From Clostridiales bacterium (GTDB lineage: Bacteria > Bacillota > Clostridia > Oscillospirales > Oscillospiraceae), in assembly GCA_004557655.1 (NCBI GenBank), contig SFGJ01000007.1, positions 1-64,000 on the forward strand: DNA of 64,000 nt, in the 5' to 3' direction. Below, in pieces: positions 22,766 through 31,213 of this stretch. Made by a program: the position numbers and the translations under genes. The notes below the pieces were generated by a model. The model was not told the DNA's origin. It did no database searches and saw only the letters and a list, made by a program, of their open reading frames with translations. Position 1 is the first letter of the stretch. The number at the start of each line of letters is the position of its first letter.

Positions 22766-23992
22766 TCAGTCGTCCAGATTCTTTTCTGCCTTTACGACAG
22801 CTCCGGTGACGGCGTTGATCTCATAATCGTACTCATAGCCCCCGCACTTGAACTCGATCTCATAGACCTTTACTCCATTCTCTGTATCCAGCCGGCACTC
22901 ATATTTACTGACATTGGACACGCCCGCATGGGTAAGAGCTGCGGTCCTGGCTTTGGCTTCGCCGATCAGCGCGGCAGATGCGCCGTCGTCCACAGGCTTG
23001 ACGGGCTGATCATCGTCCGTTTCCCTGTCAAACTTTACCACGGCGCCCGTGAGAGCGTTGACCTCGCAATCATACTCGTAGCCCCCGCACTTGAACTCCA
23101 CTTCATAGACCATGACGCCGTCTTCCACATCCATTTCGATCTCCAGGTCCGTGAGAGCCGCGGAGGAAGCTCCCGCCTTGTTCAGGGCGATCTCCTTTGC
23201 CTTGGCCTCGCCGATGTAAGCTTTATCGCTGGCCGTGCCCACAGACTCAACATGGTTTTCCGAAGGAGCATGGCTCCGCAGCAGATTCAGCTCGTTGATG
23301 GAAAGGGGCGCAAGGTCGGCAAATGTATGCTGCGGCTTCTGCGCAAGGATCTCTCCAATGAGCTGTGCCTTGCCCTCGCTGATGCCGTACTCCCCGGCAA
23401 GCCGCCGCAGCTCGTCGCTGCGAGACACCGTCTGGCTCAGAACAGCGGGGCTGAATGCCTCCGTCCGCAGCAGATCATTGACCTCCGTGGTCAAACGATC
23501 CCGAAGCTGCGCGCCACGGGTGGAATCGCTGTTGTTCACGCTGATGAGGATGGAGTTTGCCAGCTCGTTGAGGTAGCCGTTTTTCAGCATGGAGCCGACC
23601 AGGGCGTTCACGGCAACCTTCAAATCACTGCCGGAGAAGTCCATATCTCCCACGATGACCCTGCCGTCCTCGTTCAGCGGCTTGACCTCCAGCACACGCT
23701 CCTTTTTATTTACCCGGATCTCCACACCGGGGTTGACATCCAGAGACACAATAGCGTCCACGGAGTTGTTGGCACGATAGCTCAGCAGACCGAAGCCGCC
23801 GCCCACCAGCAGACACAGGCAGGCCGCAAGTCCGGCCAACCGCACTGCCCATCTTCTGTTATTGTTTGTTTTTGTCATCTTTACTGCACTGCCTTTCTGT
23901 TCGCCGCAATGAGAAAGAACAGCATCCAGAACATCCGGAGCCGCATGGGTATACGCCTGCCGGATCTTTTCGTTGAGTTCACGCTCTGTCAT
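22766..23992 (-). CDS. RsgI-like membrane anti-sigma factor with two PepSY domains
   Basis: 408 aa. Residues 1-45 are cytoplasmic and would bind the sigma factor; about 47-70 form one membrane segment; then comes the RsgI-type extracytoplasmic domain (IVSLDVNPGVEIRVNKKERVLEVK and NEDGRVIV). The C-terminus has two PepSY domains (about 255-325 and 340-405), both starting with IGEAKA and both containing EFKCGGYEYD. The start is 12 bases after the sigma factor gene stop, and the pair is plainly one operon. PepSY domains often inhibit proteases. The stimulus is unknown. Confidence 0.82.
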   Translation of the reverse strand: MTERELNEKIRQAYTHAAPDVLDAVLSHCGEQKGSAVKMTKTNNNRRWAVRLAGLAACLCLLVGGGFGLLSYRANNSVDAIVSLDVNPGVEIRVNKKERVLEVKPLNEDGRVIVGDMDFSGSDLKVAVNALVGSMLKNGYLNELANSILISVNNSDSTRGAQLRDRLTTEVNDLLRTEAFSPAVLSQTVSRSDELRRLAGEYGISEGKAQLIGEILAQKPQHTFADLAPLSINELNLLRSHAPSENHVESVGTASDKAYIGEAKAKEIALNKAGASSAALTDLEIEMDVEDGVMVYEVEFKCGGYEYDCEVNALTGAVVKFDRETDDDQPVKPVDDGASAALIGEAKARTAALTHAGVSNVSKYECRLDTENGVKVYEIEFKCGGYEYDYEINAVTGAVVKAEKNLDD

Positions 23993-24004
23993 AGCCGCAT
24001 CCTC

Positions 24005-24565
24005 CTATTGCAAGTGTTGTTTCAGCCGTTTGACGGCCCGGTGGTATTTTGAAAGAACAGTGGGCAGAGGGAGCTGCAAAATTGCAGCGATCTCCCGGTG
24101 CTTAAAGCCGGAGAGGGCGTGGAGGGTAACAATCTGCCGCTCCTCATCCCTAAGCTGCTCCATGCACGAGCGCAGAATGCTTCTGTCCTCCAGGGTGACG
24201 CCCTCCTTGTCCGCAAGGTACGGCTCCCAGTCCTCCGGGGCAAGGTCCGCGACCCTGCTCCGGGTGCGAAGCTGCTGCAGGCACAGATTCCGTGTAACGG
24301 TCAGGATCCAGGCCAGGGGTTTGCCCCGGGATCGGTAACCGGCGGCCCCCTGCCAGACGGCAACATAGCAGTCGTGGAGTACATCCTCTGCGTCATGGGT
24401 GTTCTTCAAAATAGAAAGGGCGAAGCCGAATACGGATGCATGTGTGTGTTCATAAAGCTGCGCCAGCGCTGCCTGCTCTCCCGCAGCTATACGGAAAAGC
24501 AGATCGTCCATATCCACACGCATCGCCTCACAAGCAGTATGATTTTTTGAGGCAAACTCCAGCAT
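24005..24565 (-). CDS. RNA polymerase sigma factor (ECF-like, sigma-70 family)
   Basis: 186 aa. The ATG at 24565 follows AAGGGG. Region 2 contains AQLYEHTHASVFGFALSILK and DAEDVLHDCYVAVW; region 4 carries LHALSGFKHREIAAILQLPLPTVLSKYHRAVKRLK with the HTH. It is followed by the RsgI-like membrane protein, so it is probably released by an envelope signal. The target promoters are unknown. Confidence 0.9.
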   Translation of the reverse strand: MLEFASKNHTACEAMRVDMDDLLFRIAAGEQAALAQLYEHTHASVFGFALSILKNTHDAEDVLHDCYVAVWQGAAGYRSRGKPLAWILTVTRNLCLQQLRTRSRVADLAPEDWEPYLADKEGVTLEDRSILRSCMEQLRDEERQIVTLHALSGFKHREIAAILQLPLPTVLSKYHRAVKRLKQHLQ

Positions 24566-24672
24566 CGTCTCACCCCTTGTTATTTTATTAATGCGCAGAG
24601 GAGGCATTTTATTGCGCTCCAGGATACTTTTATAATTTAAAAAATTATAGCACAGTCAGACATGAGGAGCAA

Positions 24673-24705
24673 TAAAAAGTGGGCCTGTCAAGAGACAGGT
24701 CCACT
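24673..24705 (-). terminator. Intrinsic terminator of the threonine synthase-like gene
   Basis: AGTGGACCTGTC pairs with GACAGGCCCACT on the minus strand (loop of 4, one G-U pair) followed by TTTTTATT. Confidence 0.8.
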
Positions 24706-24725
24706 CTCTCGAAGCTACTGCGGAA

Positions 24726-25967
24726 TCACTCCACGGTGACGCCGCGCGCAGCAAAGCCCTTGACCATAAGGTCCAGATCCGGCTCGATGTGCAGAGGCTC
24801 ACCGGCGGACTTGATGGCGTTGGCCACATCCTTCAGGCCGTTGCCGGTGACCACGGACACCACGGTGGCGTCCTTCTCGATCAGCCCCTGCTCGCAGGCC
24901 TTCTTCAGCGCGGCGGTGCCTGTGACGCCGGCAGGCTCGCCAAACACGCCGCAGGTGCGGCCCAGCAGACGCTGCGCAGCCAGGATCTCCTCGTCCGTCA
25001 CGCACACGGCGATACCGTTGGATTCGCGGATGGCGGCCAGGGCCTTGTCGGCGTTCCGGGGCACACCCACGGAAATGGAGTCGGCGATGGTGTTCTCCTC
25101 CATGGGATACCACTCGGCATTGTCCTGAATGGCCCGGTTGATGGGATAGCAGCCGTAGGACTGGGCGGAAATGAGCCGGGGCAGCTTGTCAATGAAGCCG
25201 ATGGCATACAGATCCTTGAAGCCCTTCCACACACCGGCGATGGTGCAGCCGTCACCCACGGAGATGGCCAGATAGTCGGGCATCTCCCAATTCAGCTGCT
25301 CGGCAATCTCCAGCGCCACGGTCTTCTTGCCCTCGGAGAGGTAGGGATTGATGGCGGCGTTGCGGTTATACCAGCCGTACTTGGCAATGGCCTCGGCGGA
25401 CATCTTGAAAGTCTCCTCATAGTTGCCCTTGACGGAGATGACATTGGCGCCGAAGATCATAAGCTGGGCCACCTTGCCCTTGGGGGCACGCTCGGGAACG
25501 AAGATGTAGGTCTTGAAGCCCGCGGCGGCGGCGTTGCCGGCCAGAGAGGAGGCGGCGTTGCCGGTGGAGGAGCAGGCGATGGTCCTGGCGCCGGCCTCAT
25601 AAGCCTTGGCAACGGCCATGGCGGAAGCACGATCCTTCAGGGAGGCGGTGGGGTTCTGCCCGTCGTCCTTGACCCACAGCTTCTTGATGCCCAGCATTTC
25701 GGCCAGCTTCGGCTCCTCGTACAGGGGGCTCCAACCCACACGCAGGGGGGTGTCGGGGGTGGTCTCCTCCACGGGCAGCAGCTCCCGGTAACGCCACATG
25801 GAGCGGTTCTCGCGCTTGGCCAGCTTTTCCTTGGTCAAAACGGTCTTGATATAGTCGTAATCATAGACAATGTCCAGAATGCCGCCGCACTCGCAGTTGG
25901 TCAGATCGGGAGTCGCCTCATAGGTCTTGCCGCAGCGGACGCACTGGCCGTATTTCACATTTTTCAT
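24726..25967 (-). CDS. Threonine synthase-like PLP enzyme
   Basis: 413 aa fold-type II PLP enzyme. The N-terminus has a four-Cys zinc-ribbon-like start (CVRCGKTYEATPDLTNCECGG). The PLP lysine is in NPTASLKDRASAM, the phosphate/substrate loop is CSSTGNAASSLAGNAA, and the glycine loop is VGDGCTIAGVWKGFKD. This is the pattern of threonine synthase (O-phosphohomoserine to threonine). Its position beside another PLP enzyme and the purine regulator leaves open a role as a lyase on a purine-derived amino acid such as 2,3-diaminopropionate. Family members annotated as threonine synthase are common, so the biosynthetic reading is the default. Confidence 0.82.
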   Translation of the reverse strand: MKNVKYGQCVRCGKTYEATPDLTNCECGGILDIVYDYDYIKTVLTKEKLAKRENRSMWRYRELLPVEETTPDTPLRVGWSPLYEEPKLAEMLGIKKLWVKDDGQNPTASLKDRASAMAVAKAYEAGARTIACSSTGNAASSLAGNAAAAGFKTYIFVPERAPKGKVAQLMIFGANVISVKGNYEETFKMSAEAIAKYGWYNRNAAINPYLSEGKKTVALEIAEQLNWEMPDYLAISVGDGCTIAGVWKGFKDLYAIGFIDKLPRLISAQSYGCYPINRAIQDNAEWYPMEENTIADSISVGVPRNADKALAAIRESNGIAVCVTDEEILAAQRLLGRTCGVFGEPAGVTGTAALKKACEQGLIEKDATVVSVVTGNGLKDVANAIKSAGEPLHIEPDLDLMVKGFAARGVTVE

Positions 25968-25996
25968 GGTGTGTTCTCCTTATTACCATACGGGAA

Positions 25997-26027
25997 CATG
26001 GGGGCGGGGCATTGCCCCGCCCCCATG
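25997..26027 (-). other. Intercistronic GC hairpin
   Basis: A 14-bp almost pure GC stem (CATGGGGGCGGGGC and its complement) with a 3-base loop and no T tract, between the two PLP enzyme genes. It is probably an mRNA stability or processing element. Confidence 0.45.
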
Positions 26028-26055
26028 CAGCGTTTTATGTTGGTTCTGTATTCTC

Positions 26056-27531
26056 TTACAGGCTCTTCAGCAGACCGGTGGCCTCGTTGAACTCGCAGAT
26101 CAGCTCGTCCAGCTCCTTGGCCTGGGCGTGAACGGCATCCCAGGTGTTCTTGGTGTCGTACCACTGAGCGTTCAGATCCTCCACGGTCATGCCCTGCTGC
26201 TCCACCCAAGTGTAGTACTTCAGGTTGTGGACACGCTTGCGCTCGACATAGCCCATCTCCATCATATTGTCGGTGCGCAGGCCCAGCATATGCAGAGCGT
26301 GATCCAGAGCGGCCTCGTGGGCGTTGTACTCGCCGTGCATCTCGTTGAGCTCCTGGATACGGGACTGATACATCACGGCAGAGTCGGTCAGAACGGTGGC
26401 AACCACATCGTTCTCGGTGAGCTCATAATACTTGGCCATCTTGATGCAGCACAGAACATTGGCAATGCCGGAGATACCCAGCCAGCTCATCTTCTCGATC
26501 TGCTCGTCGGACATACCCAGCTCGTTCTTCATGTACTTCTTGCCGTCGGCAGTGTTGAACAGGCGCAGCAGACGCTGAGAATCCTCGTCATCAATGGCGA
26601 TGGCCATGTCGGTGTTCTTGACATTGTGGATCCAGGGGATGTGCTTGTCGCCGATGCCCTCGATGCGGTGGCCGCCGAAGCCGTTGTTCAGAATGGTGGG
26701 GCACTGCAGCGCTTCACCAACAGCCAGCTTCAGGTGGGGATAACGCTCCTTCAGCAGATCGCCGGCGGACATGGTGCCGGCGGAACCGGAGGTGAAGCAG
26801 GCACCCGCGAAATTCTGGCCGGGCTTCTTAACAGCCTCAAACAGATCTGCCAAGGCATAACCGGTGACATTGTAGTGCCACAGGGGGTTGCCCATCTCGG
26901 CAAACTGGTTGAAGATCATCATGGTGGGATCCTGCTTCAGTTCCCAGGTCTTGTCGAAAATTTCCTTAACATTGGACTCGCAGCCGGGGGTGGCGATGAT
27001 CTGGCCGGCAATGGACTTGAGCCAGTCAAAGCGCTCCTTGGACATATCCTGCGGCAGAATGGCCACGGACTCGCAGGCCAGCAGCTTGGAGTTGAAAGCG
27101 CCGCCGCGGCAGTAGTTGCCGGTGGAGGGCCATACGGCGTGATGATATGTAGCATCGAACTGACCGGTCACCAGGCGGGGAGCCAGGCAGCCGAAGGAAG
27201 CACCCACCTTGTGGCAGCCGGTGGGGAACCACTTACCGGACATGGCAATGATGCGGCAGGGAACACCGGACAGAGCGCTGGGAATCTCCACGTAATTGGG
27301 CACAGCCTGGAACAGACCGCCCTGCTCCTTGGCCTCATTGTGCCAGGAAATACGGAACAGGTTCACGGGATCCACATCCCACAGCCCGGTCTTGGAGAGC
27401 TTGGCCTTGATCTTCTCGGGGATCAGGTCGGGGTTCTGCATCTGGGCAATGGTGGGAATGATGATGTTGTTTTCCTTTGCCTTCTGGATATTATGCTCCA
27501 GGCCGGCCTTGTTGATGGACAGATCGATCAT
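26056..27531 (-). CDS. PLP-dependent enzyme, tryptophan-synthase-beta superfamily, unassigned
   Basis: 491 aa, longer than ordinary fold-type II enzymes (about 300-400). The start at 27531 follows AGGAGG. A probable PLP lysine lies in FPTGCHKVGASFGCLAP; a substrate loop follows in WPSTGNYCRGGAFN; a glycine-rich loop is in FTSGSAGTMSAGD. The C-terminal about 150 residues (with LGLRTDNMMEMGYVERKRVHNLKYYTWVE in part) match no domain I can name. The gene is on the minus strand behind the YheO-type regulator and divergent from ygeY. In E. coli the ygeW-ygeY locus contains YgeX, a fold-type II diaminopropionate ammonia-lyase. This enzyme could fill the same slot but is not YgeX by sequence. Function is unknown. 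Confidence 0.75.
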   Translation of the reverse strand: MIDLSINKAGLEHNIQKAKENNIIIPTIAQMQNPDLIPEKIKAKLSKTGLWDVDPVNLFRISWHNEAKEQGGLFQAVPNYVEIPSALSGVPCRIIAMSGKWFPTGCHKVGASFGCLAPRLVTGQFDATYHHAVWPSTGNYCRGGAFNSKLLACESVAILPQDMSKERFDWLKSIAGQIIATPGCESNVKEIFDKTWELKQDPTMMIFNQFAEMGNPLWHYNVTGYALADLFEAVKKPGQNFAGACFTSGSAGTMSAGDLLKERYPHLKLAVGEALQCPTILNNGFGGHRIEGIGDKHIPWIHNVKNTDMAIAIDDEDSQRLLRLFNTADGKKYMKNELGMSDEQIEKMSWLGISGIANVLCCIKMAKYYELTENDVVATVLTDSAVMYQSRIQELNEMHGEYNAHEAALDHALHMLGLRTDNMMEMGYVERKRVHNLKYYTWVEQQGMTVEDLNAQWYDTKNTWDAVHAQAKELDELICEFNEATGLLKSL

Positions 27532-27553
27532 TGTTTGTTTTCCTCCTGTTTTT

Positions 27554-28189
27554 TTACTTCTTGTTGGCGTCAATATAAGAATACAGTGTATATTTGGAAA
27601 TACCGAAGTATTTTGCCACTTTGTCACCGGATTTGGTCACCAGGAACGCGCCGCTCTCATTAAGGAAGCGGATGGCCCGGATCTTGTCATTCTTATTCAT
27701 AAGGGCGACGGGCTTGCCCACCAGGGCAACGGACTGGTCGATGAGCTCATCCAGCACATTGTTGACATTGATGATCCGCTCCGGCTCCGCCTGCATCTTG
27801 TCATTGCTGGAGAGCATCTCGTCAATGGTCTGCTGCATCATCATCATGCCCGACACGTCGTAGTTGATGCCCAGAATGGCCACCACAGCGCCCTTGCTGT
27901 TGCGAATATACAGCGAGGAGGACTTGAGGATCTTTCCCTCCGGGGTCTTGGTCAGATAGCCCAAATGATCCCGAGACCGGACATCATGGTTGAGCATCTG
28001 CTCCAGCACCACCTGAGACGCTCCGTCGCCAATCTTTCGGCCCGTCACATGGCCGTTTACAATATAAACTATTGAATGGTCCATCCGGCTGCTGTTGACC
28101 TCGTGGATGACGACCTCGCAGTTATTGCCGAACTGCGCCGCAACACCGTCAGCAAGCTGCTTCAGTGTTTCCAACCGTTTTGTCTCCAT
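27554..28189 (-). CDS. YheO/DauR-type transcriptional regulator
   Basis: 211 aa. The start METKRLETLK follows AAAGGCGGGG. The N-terminal half is the YheO-like PAS domain (FGNNCEVVIHEV, GHVTGRKIGDGAS, SSSLYIRNSKGAVVAILGINYDVS), which binds a small ligand. The C-terminus has an HTH (VAKYFGISKYTLYSYID). Regulators of this family control amino acid and purine catabolic genes. It lies divergent to the ygeY promoter and upstream of the PLP enzymes, so it is the obvious controller of the locus. The ligand is probably a pathway intermediate. Confidence 0.87.
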   Translation of the reverse strand: METKRLETLKQLADGVAAQFGNNCEVVIHEVNSSRMDHSIVYIVNGHVTGRKIGDGASQVVLEQMLNHDVRSRDHLGYLTKTPEGKILKSSSLYIRNSKGAVVAILGINYDVSGMMMMQQTIDEMLSSNDKMQAEPERIINVNNVLDELIDQSVALVGKPVALMNKNDKIRAIRFLNESGAFLVTKSGDKVAKYFGISKYTLYSYIDANKK

Positions 28190-28330
28190 AGCCCCGCCTT
28201 TCTTTCGCAGCATAGAACTCCGCACCGCATTTTTTATAATTGCTCTTATTTGAGCTGGTACTATCATATCATATTTTTTACAAAAATCAATCCCTTTCCA
28301 AAAAAATATTTTGGTTTCATAAATTTTTGT

Positions 28331-28358
28331 TTGACATCGGCGTAAGTTGTGATATGAT
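28331..28358 (+). promoter_or_regulatory. Promoter of ygeY-ygeW-carbamate kinase
   Basis: TTGACA (28331-28336), 16 bases, TATGAT (28353-28358), about 75 bases before the ygeY start. Just after the -10 there is a short palindrome, GAGTTGACTC (28367-28376), over the expected transcription start and well placed for an operator of the divergent YheO-type regulator. Confidence 0.75.
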
Positions 28359-28438
28359 AGTCTTGTGAGTTGACTCGACACTTCTCGATCTGCCCACACA
28401 AAATTTGTTTTTTATTTTAAAAAATATGGAGGTTCATT

Positions 28439-29836
28439 ATGGATTTTGAAGCCATCAAGAAGGCCGCGGAAGGCTACAAGCCCGCCATGTCCAAGTTCCT
28501 GCGGGACATGATCGCCATTCCCTCTGAATCCTGCGAGGAAGAAGGCGTTGTCAAGCGCATCGCTGAGGAAATGAAAGCTCTGGGTTATGACAAGGTCGAG
28601 TTCGACAAGCTGGGCAATGTCATTGGCTGGATGGGCAGCGGTGACAAGATCATCGCCATCGACTCCCACATCGACACCGTGGGCATCGGCAACATCAGCA
28701 ACTGGGAAGCTGACCCCTACAAGGGATATGAAACCGAGGATATCATCTATGGCCGCGGCGGCAGCGACCAGGAGGGCGGCATGGCCTCCGCTACTTACGG
28801 CGTCAAGATCATGAAGGATCTGAACCTGATCCCCGAGGGCTATAAGATGATGGTCGTCGGTTCCGTGCAGGAAGAGGACTGCGACGGTATGTGCTGGCAG
28901 TCCATCGTGAACGAGTACTTCAACGGTCCCGAGGACGCTCGCAACCAGATCGAGTTCGTCATTTCCACCGAGCCTACCGACGGCGGTATCTACCGCGGTC
29001 ACCGCGGCCGTATGGAGATCCGCGTGGACATGCACGGTGTGTCCTGCCACGGCTCCGCTCCCGAGCGCGGCGACAACGCCATTCACAAGATGGCCGAGGT
29101 CATTGAGAACGTCCGTGACCTCAACGAGAATCCCGCTGACGGCTCCACCGAGATCAACGGCCTGGTGAAGATGCTGGATCCCAAGTTCAATCCTGAGCAT
29201 TGGGAAGATGCCCGTTTCCTGGGCCGCGGCACCTGCACCACCAGCCAGATCTTCTACACCTCTCCCTCCCGCTGCGCCGTTGCCGATAGCTGCGCTATCT
29301 CCATCGACCGCCGCATGACCGCCGGCGAGACCTACCAGTCCTGCCTGAAGGAGATCGAGGATCTGCCCGCCTGCAAGAAGTATGCCAAGGATGTGAAGGT
29401 CTCCATGTATATGTATGACCGTCCCGCATGGACCGGCCATGTCTATGAGACCGAGTGCTTCTTCCCCACCTGGATCAATAAGGAGTCCGCTCCTCATGTC
29501 CAGGCCCTCATCGATGCCCACCACGGCCTGTGGGGCACCGAGCGTCTGATGCCCACCGAGCTGGCCGCCTCCAAGCGTCAGGGCCGTCCCCTGACCGACA
29601 AGTGGACCTTCTCCACCAACGGCGTGTCCATCCAGGGCCGTTACGGCATCCCCTGCGTCGGCTTCGGCCCCGGTGCCGAGTCCCAGGCGCACGCTCCCAA
29701 CGAGGTGACCTTCAAGCAGGATCTGGTGACCTGCGCCGCACTGTACGCCGCTGTCCCCGGCCTGTATAAGCCCGAGAACAAGGACGGCTCCGCTACCTCC
29801 TTCCGTCAGGAGCTCACCGGCAACGATATCAAGTAA
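28439..29836 (+). CDS. ygeY: YgeY family selenium-metabolism-linked hydrolase (M20 peptidase family)
   Basis: 465 aa cytoplasmic zinc hydrolase of the M20 peptidase/deacylase family. Metal-binding regions are AIDSHIDTVGIGN, YGRGGSDQEGGMA, VQEEDCDG and STEPTDGGIYRGHRGRMEIRV, with the dimerisation domain in the middle. In E. coli YgeY is one of the genes found with selenium-dependent molybdenum hydroxylases. Work on gut anaerobes has tied the ygeX/Y/W/ygfK gene set to anaerobic urate breakdown, with YgeY acting on a ureido intermediate. It is preceded by GGAGG at proper spacing and is the first gene of its operon. A 12-bp stem (29858-29885) follows the stop. Confidence 0.93.
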   Translation: MDFEAIKKAAEGYKPAMSKFLRDMIAIPSESCEEEGVVKRIAEEMKALGYDKVEFDKLGNVIGWMGSGDKIIAIDSHIDTVGIGNISNWEADPYKGYETEDIIYGRGGSDQEGGMASATYGVKIMKDLNLIPEGYKMMVVGSVQEEDCDGMCWQSIVNEYFNGPEDARNQIEFVISTEPTDGGIYRGHRGRMEIRVDMHGVSCHGSAPERGDNAIHKMAEVIENVRDLNENPADGSTEINGLVKMLDPKFNPEHWEDARFLGRGTCTTSQIFYTSPSRCAVADSCAISIDRRMTAGETYQSCLKEIEDLPACKKYAKDVKVSMYMYDRPAWTGHVYETECFFPTWINKESAPHVQALIDAHHGLWGTERLMPTELAASKRQGRPLTDKWTFSTNGVSIQGRYGIPCVGFGPGAESQAHAPNEVTFKQDLVTCAALYAAVPGLYKPENKDGSATSFRQELTGNDIK

Positions 29837-29857
29837 TTTCATCTGCTTCGACCCGGC

Positions 29858-29885
29858 CGGTGAAGGCGGTACGCCGCCTTCACCG
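29858..29885 (+). other. Intercistronic hairpin ygeY-ygeW
   Basis: CGGTGAAGGCGG pairs with CCGCCTTCACCG over the loop TACG. There is no T tract, so full termination is not expected. Confidence 0.5.
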
Positions 29886-29938
29886 TGCAGGTCGTTTTCA
29901 AAACCGAATTTACACTACTTTACAAGGAGATAATCAAC

Positions 29939-31132
29939 ATGAGTAAGACCGTTGAACTGGCCCGCCATCTGGAGACCCTGCACATCAACAACATGTATAA
30001 GAGCGATTTCTATTGGACTTGGGACAAGACCGATGATGAGATCGACGCCATCTTCACCGTAGCCGACGCTCTGCGTGACCTGCGTGAGCGCAACAAGAGC
30101 ACCCGTATTTTTGATTCCGGCCTGGGCATTTCCCTGTTCCGCGACAACTCCACCCGTACCCGCTTCTCCTTCGCTTCCGCCTGCAACCTGCTGGGTCTGG
30201 AAGAGCAGGTTCTGGACGAGAAGAAGTCCCAGATCGCTCACGGCGAGACCGTCCGCGAGACCGCGAACATGGTGTCCTTCATGGCTGATGTCATCGGTAT
30301 CCGCGATGATATGTACATCGGCCAGGGCCACACCTATCAGAAGACCTTCATGGACGCTCTGGAAGACGGCTATCGTCAGGGCATCCTGGAGCAGCGTCCC
30401 ACTCTGGTGAACCTGCAGTGCGATGTGGACCATCCCACCCAGTGCATGGCCGATATGCTGCATGTGATCCACTACTTCGGTGGTGTGGAGAACCTGAAGG
30501 GTAAGAAGGTTGCTATGACCTGGGCATATTCTCCCTCCTACGGCAAGCCCCTGTCCGTGCCTCAGGGCGTTATCGGTCTGTTTACCCGCTTCGGAATGGA
30601 CGTGACCCTGGCTCACCCCGAAGGATACGACGTGATGCCCGAGGTGGAGGAAGTGGCCCGCAAGAACTGCGAGAAGTACGGCTCCAAGTTCCACAAGACC
30701 AACAGCATGGCTGAGGCCTTCAAGGACGCCGACATCGTGTATCCCAAGTCCTGGGCTCCCTTTGCCGCTATGGAAGAGCGCACCAAGCTGTACTCCGCCG
30801 GCGATCAGGCTGGTATTGACGCCCTGGAGAAGAAGCTGCTGGCGCAGAACGCCCAGCACAAGGATTGGGCCTGCACCGAGGAAATGATGAAGCTCACCAA
30901 GGACGGCAAGGCTCTGTACATGCACTGCCTGCCCGCCGATATTACCGGTCTGAGCTGCAAGGAAGGCGAAGTGGACAACTCCGTGTTCGATCGATACATC
31001 GTTCCTCTGTACAAAGAGGCTTCCTACAAGCCCTATATCATTGCCGCTATGATCTTCATGTCCCAGGTGAAGGATCCCGTCAAGACTCTGATGGAGCTGG
31101 ACGCTGCCGACAATCATCGTAAGCTGCACTAA
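29939..31132 (+). CDS. ygeW: Knotted carbamoyltransferase YgeW
   Basis: 397 aa. The start at 29939 follows CAAGGAGAT. It has the carbamoyl-phosphate motif in DNSTRTRFSFASA, the VDHPTQCMADM segment that replaces the usual HPxQ motif, and HCLPADITGLSC near the end. These are the marks of the YgeW subfamily of aspartate/ornithine carbamoyltransferases. In the purine pathway it is expected to run backwards, releasing carbamoyl phosphate from a ureido compound for the kinase encoded next. Spacing and a short hairpin (31151-31180) connect it with the carbamate kinase gene. Confidence 0.95.
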   Translation: MSKTVELARHLETLHINNMYKSDFYWTWDKTDDEIDAIFTVADALRDLRERNKSTRIFDSGLGISLFRDNSTRTRFSFASACNLLGLEEQVLDEKKSQIAHGETVRETANMVSFMADVIGIRDDMYIGQGHTYQKTFMDALEDGYRQGILEQRPTLVNLQCDVDHPTQCMADMLHVIHYFGGVENLKGKKVAMTWAYSPSYGKPLSVPQGVIGLFTRFGMDVTLAHPEGYDVMPEVEEVARKNCEKYGSKFHKTNSMAEAFKDADIVYPKSWAPFAAMEERTKLYSAGDQAGIDALEKKLLAQNAQHKDWACTEEMMKLTKDGKALYMHCLPADITGLSCKEGEVDNSVFDRYIVPLYKEASYKPYIIAAMIFMSQVKDPVKTLMELDAADNHRKLH

Positions 31133-31150
31133 TTGACCTGAAACATCTGA

Positions 31151-31180
31151 TAGCGGGAGTGCTGCAAAACGCTCCCGCTA
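31151..31180 (+). other. Intercistronic hairpin ygeW-carbamate kinase
   Basis: TAGCGGGAG pairs with CTCCCGCTA over a 12-base loop. There is no T tract, and the next start codon lies 33 bases downstream. Confidence 0.45.
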
Positions 31181-31213
31181 TCCAAATCTTTACAATAAAA
31201 GAGGTACATTACT

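Noticed and set aside
24789..27663. Plus-strand frames of 433 and 578 codons opposite the two PLP enzyme genes
   Set aside because: Gly/His-rich shadows of high-GC genes; the opposite strand carries recognisable PLP enzymes.
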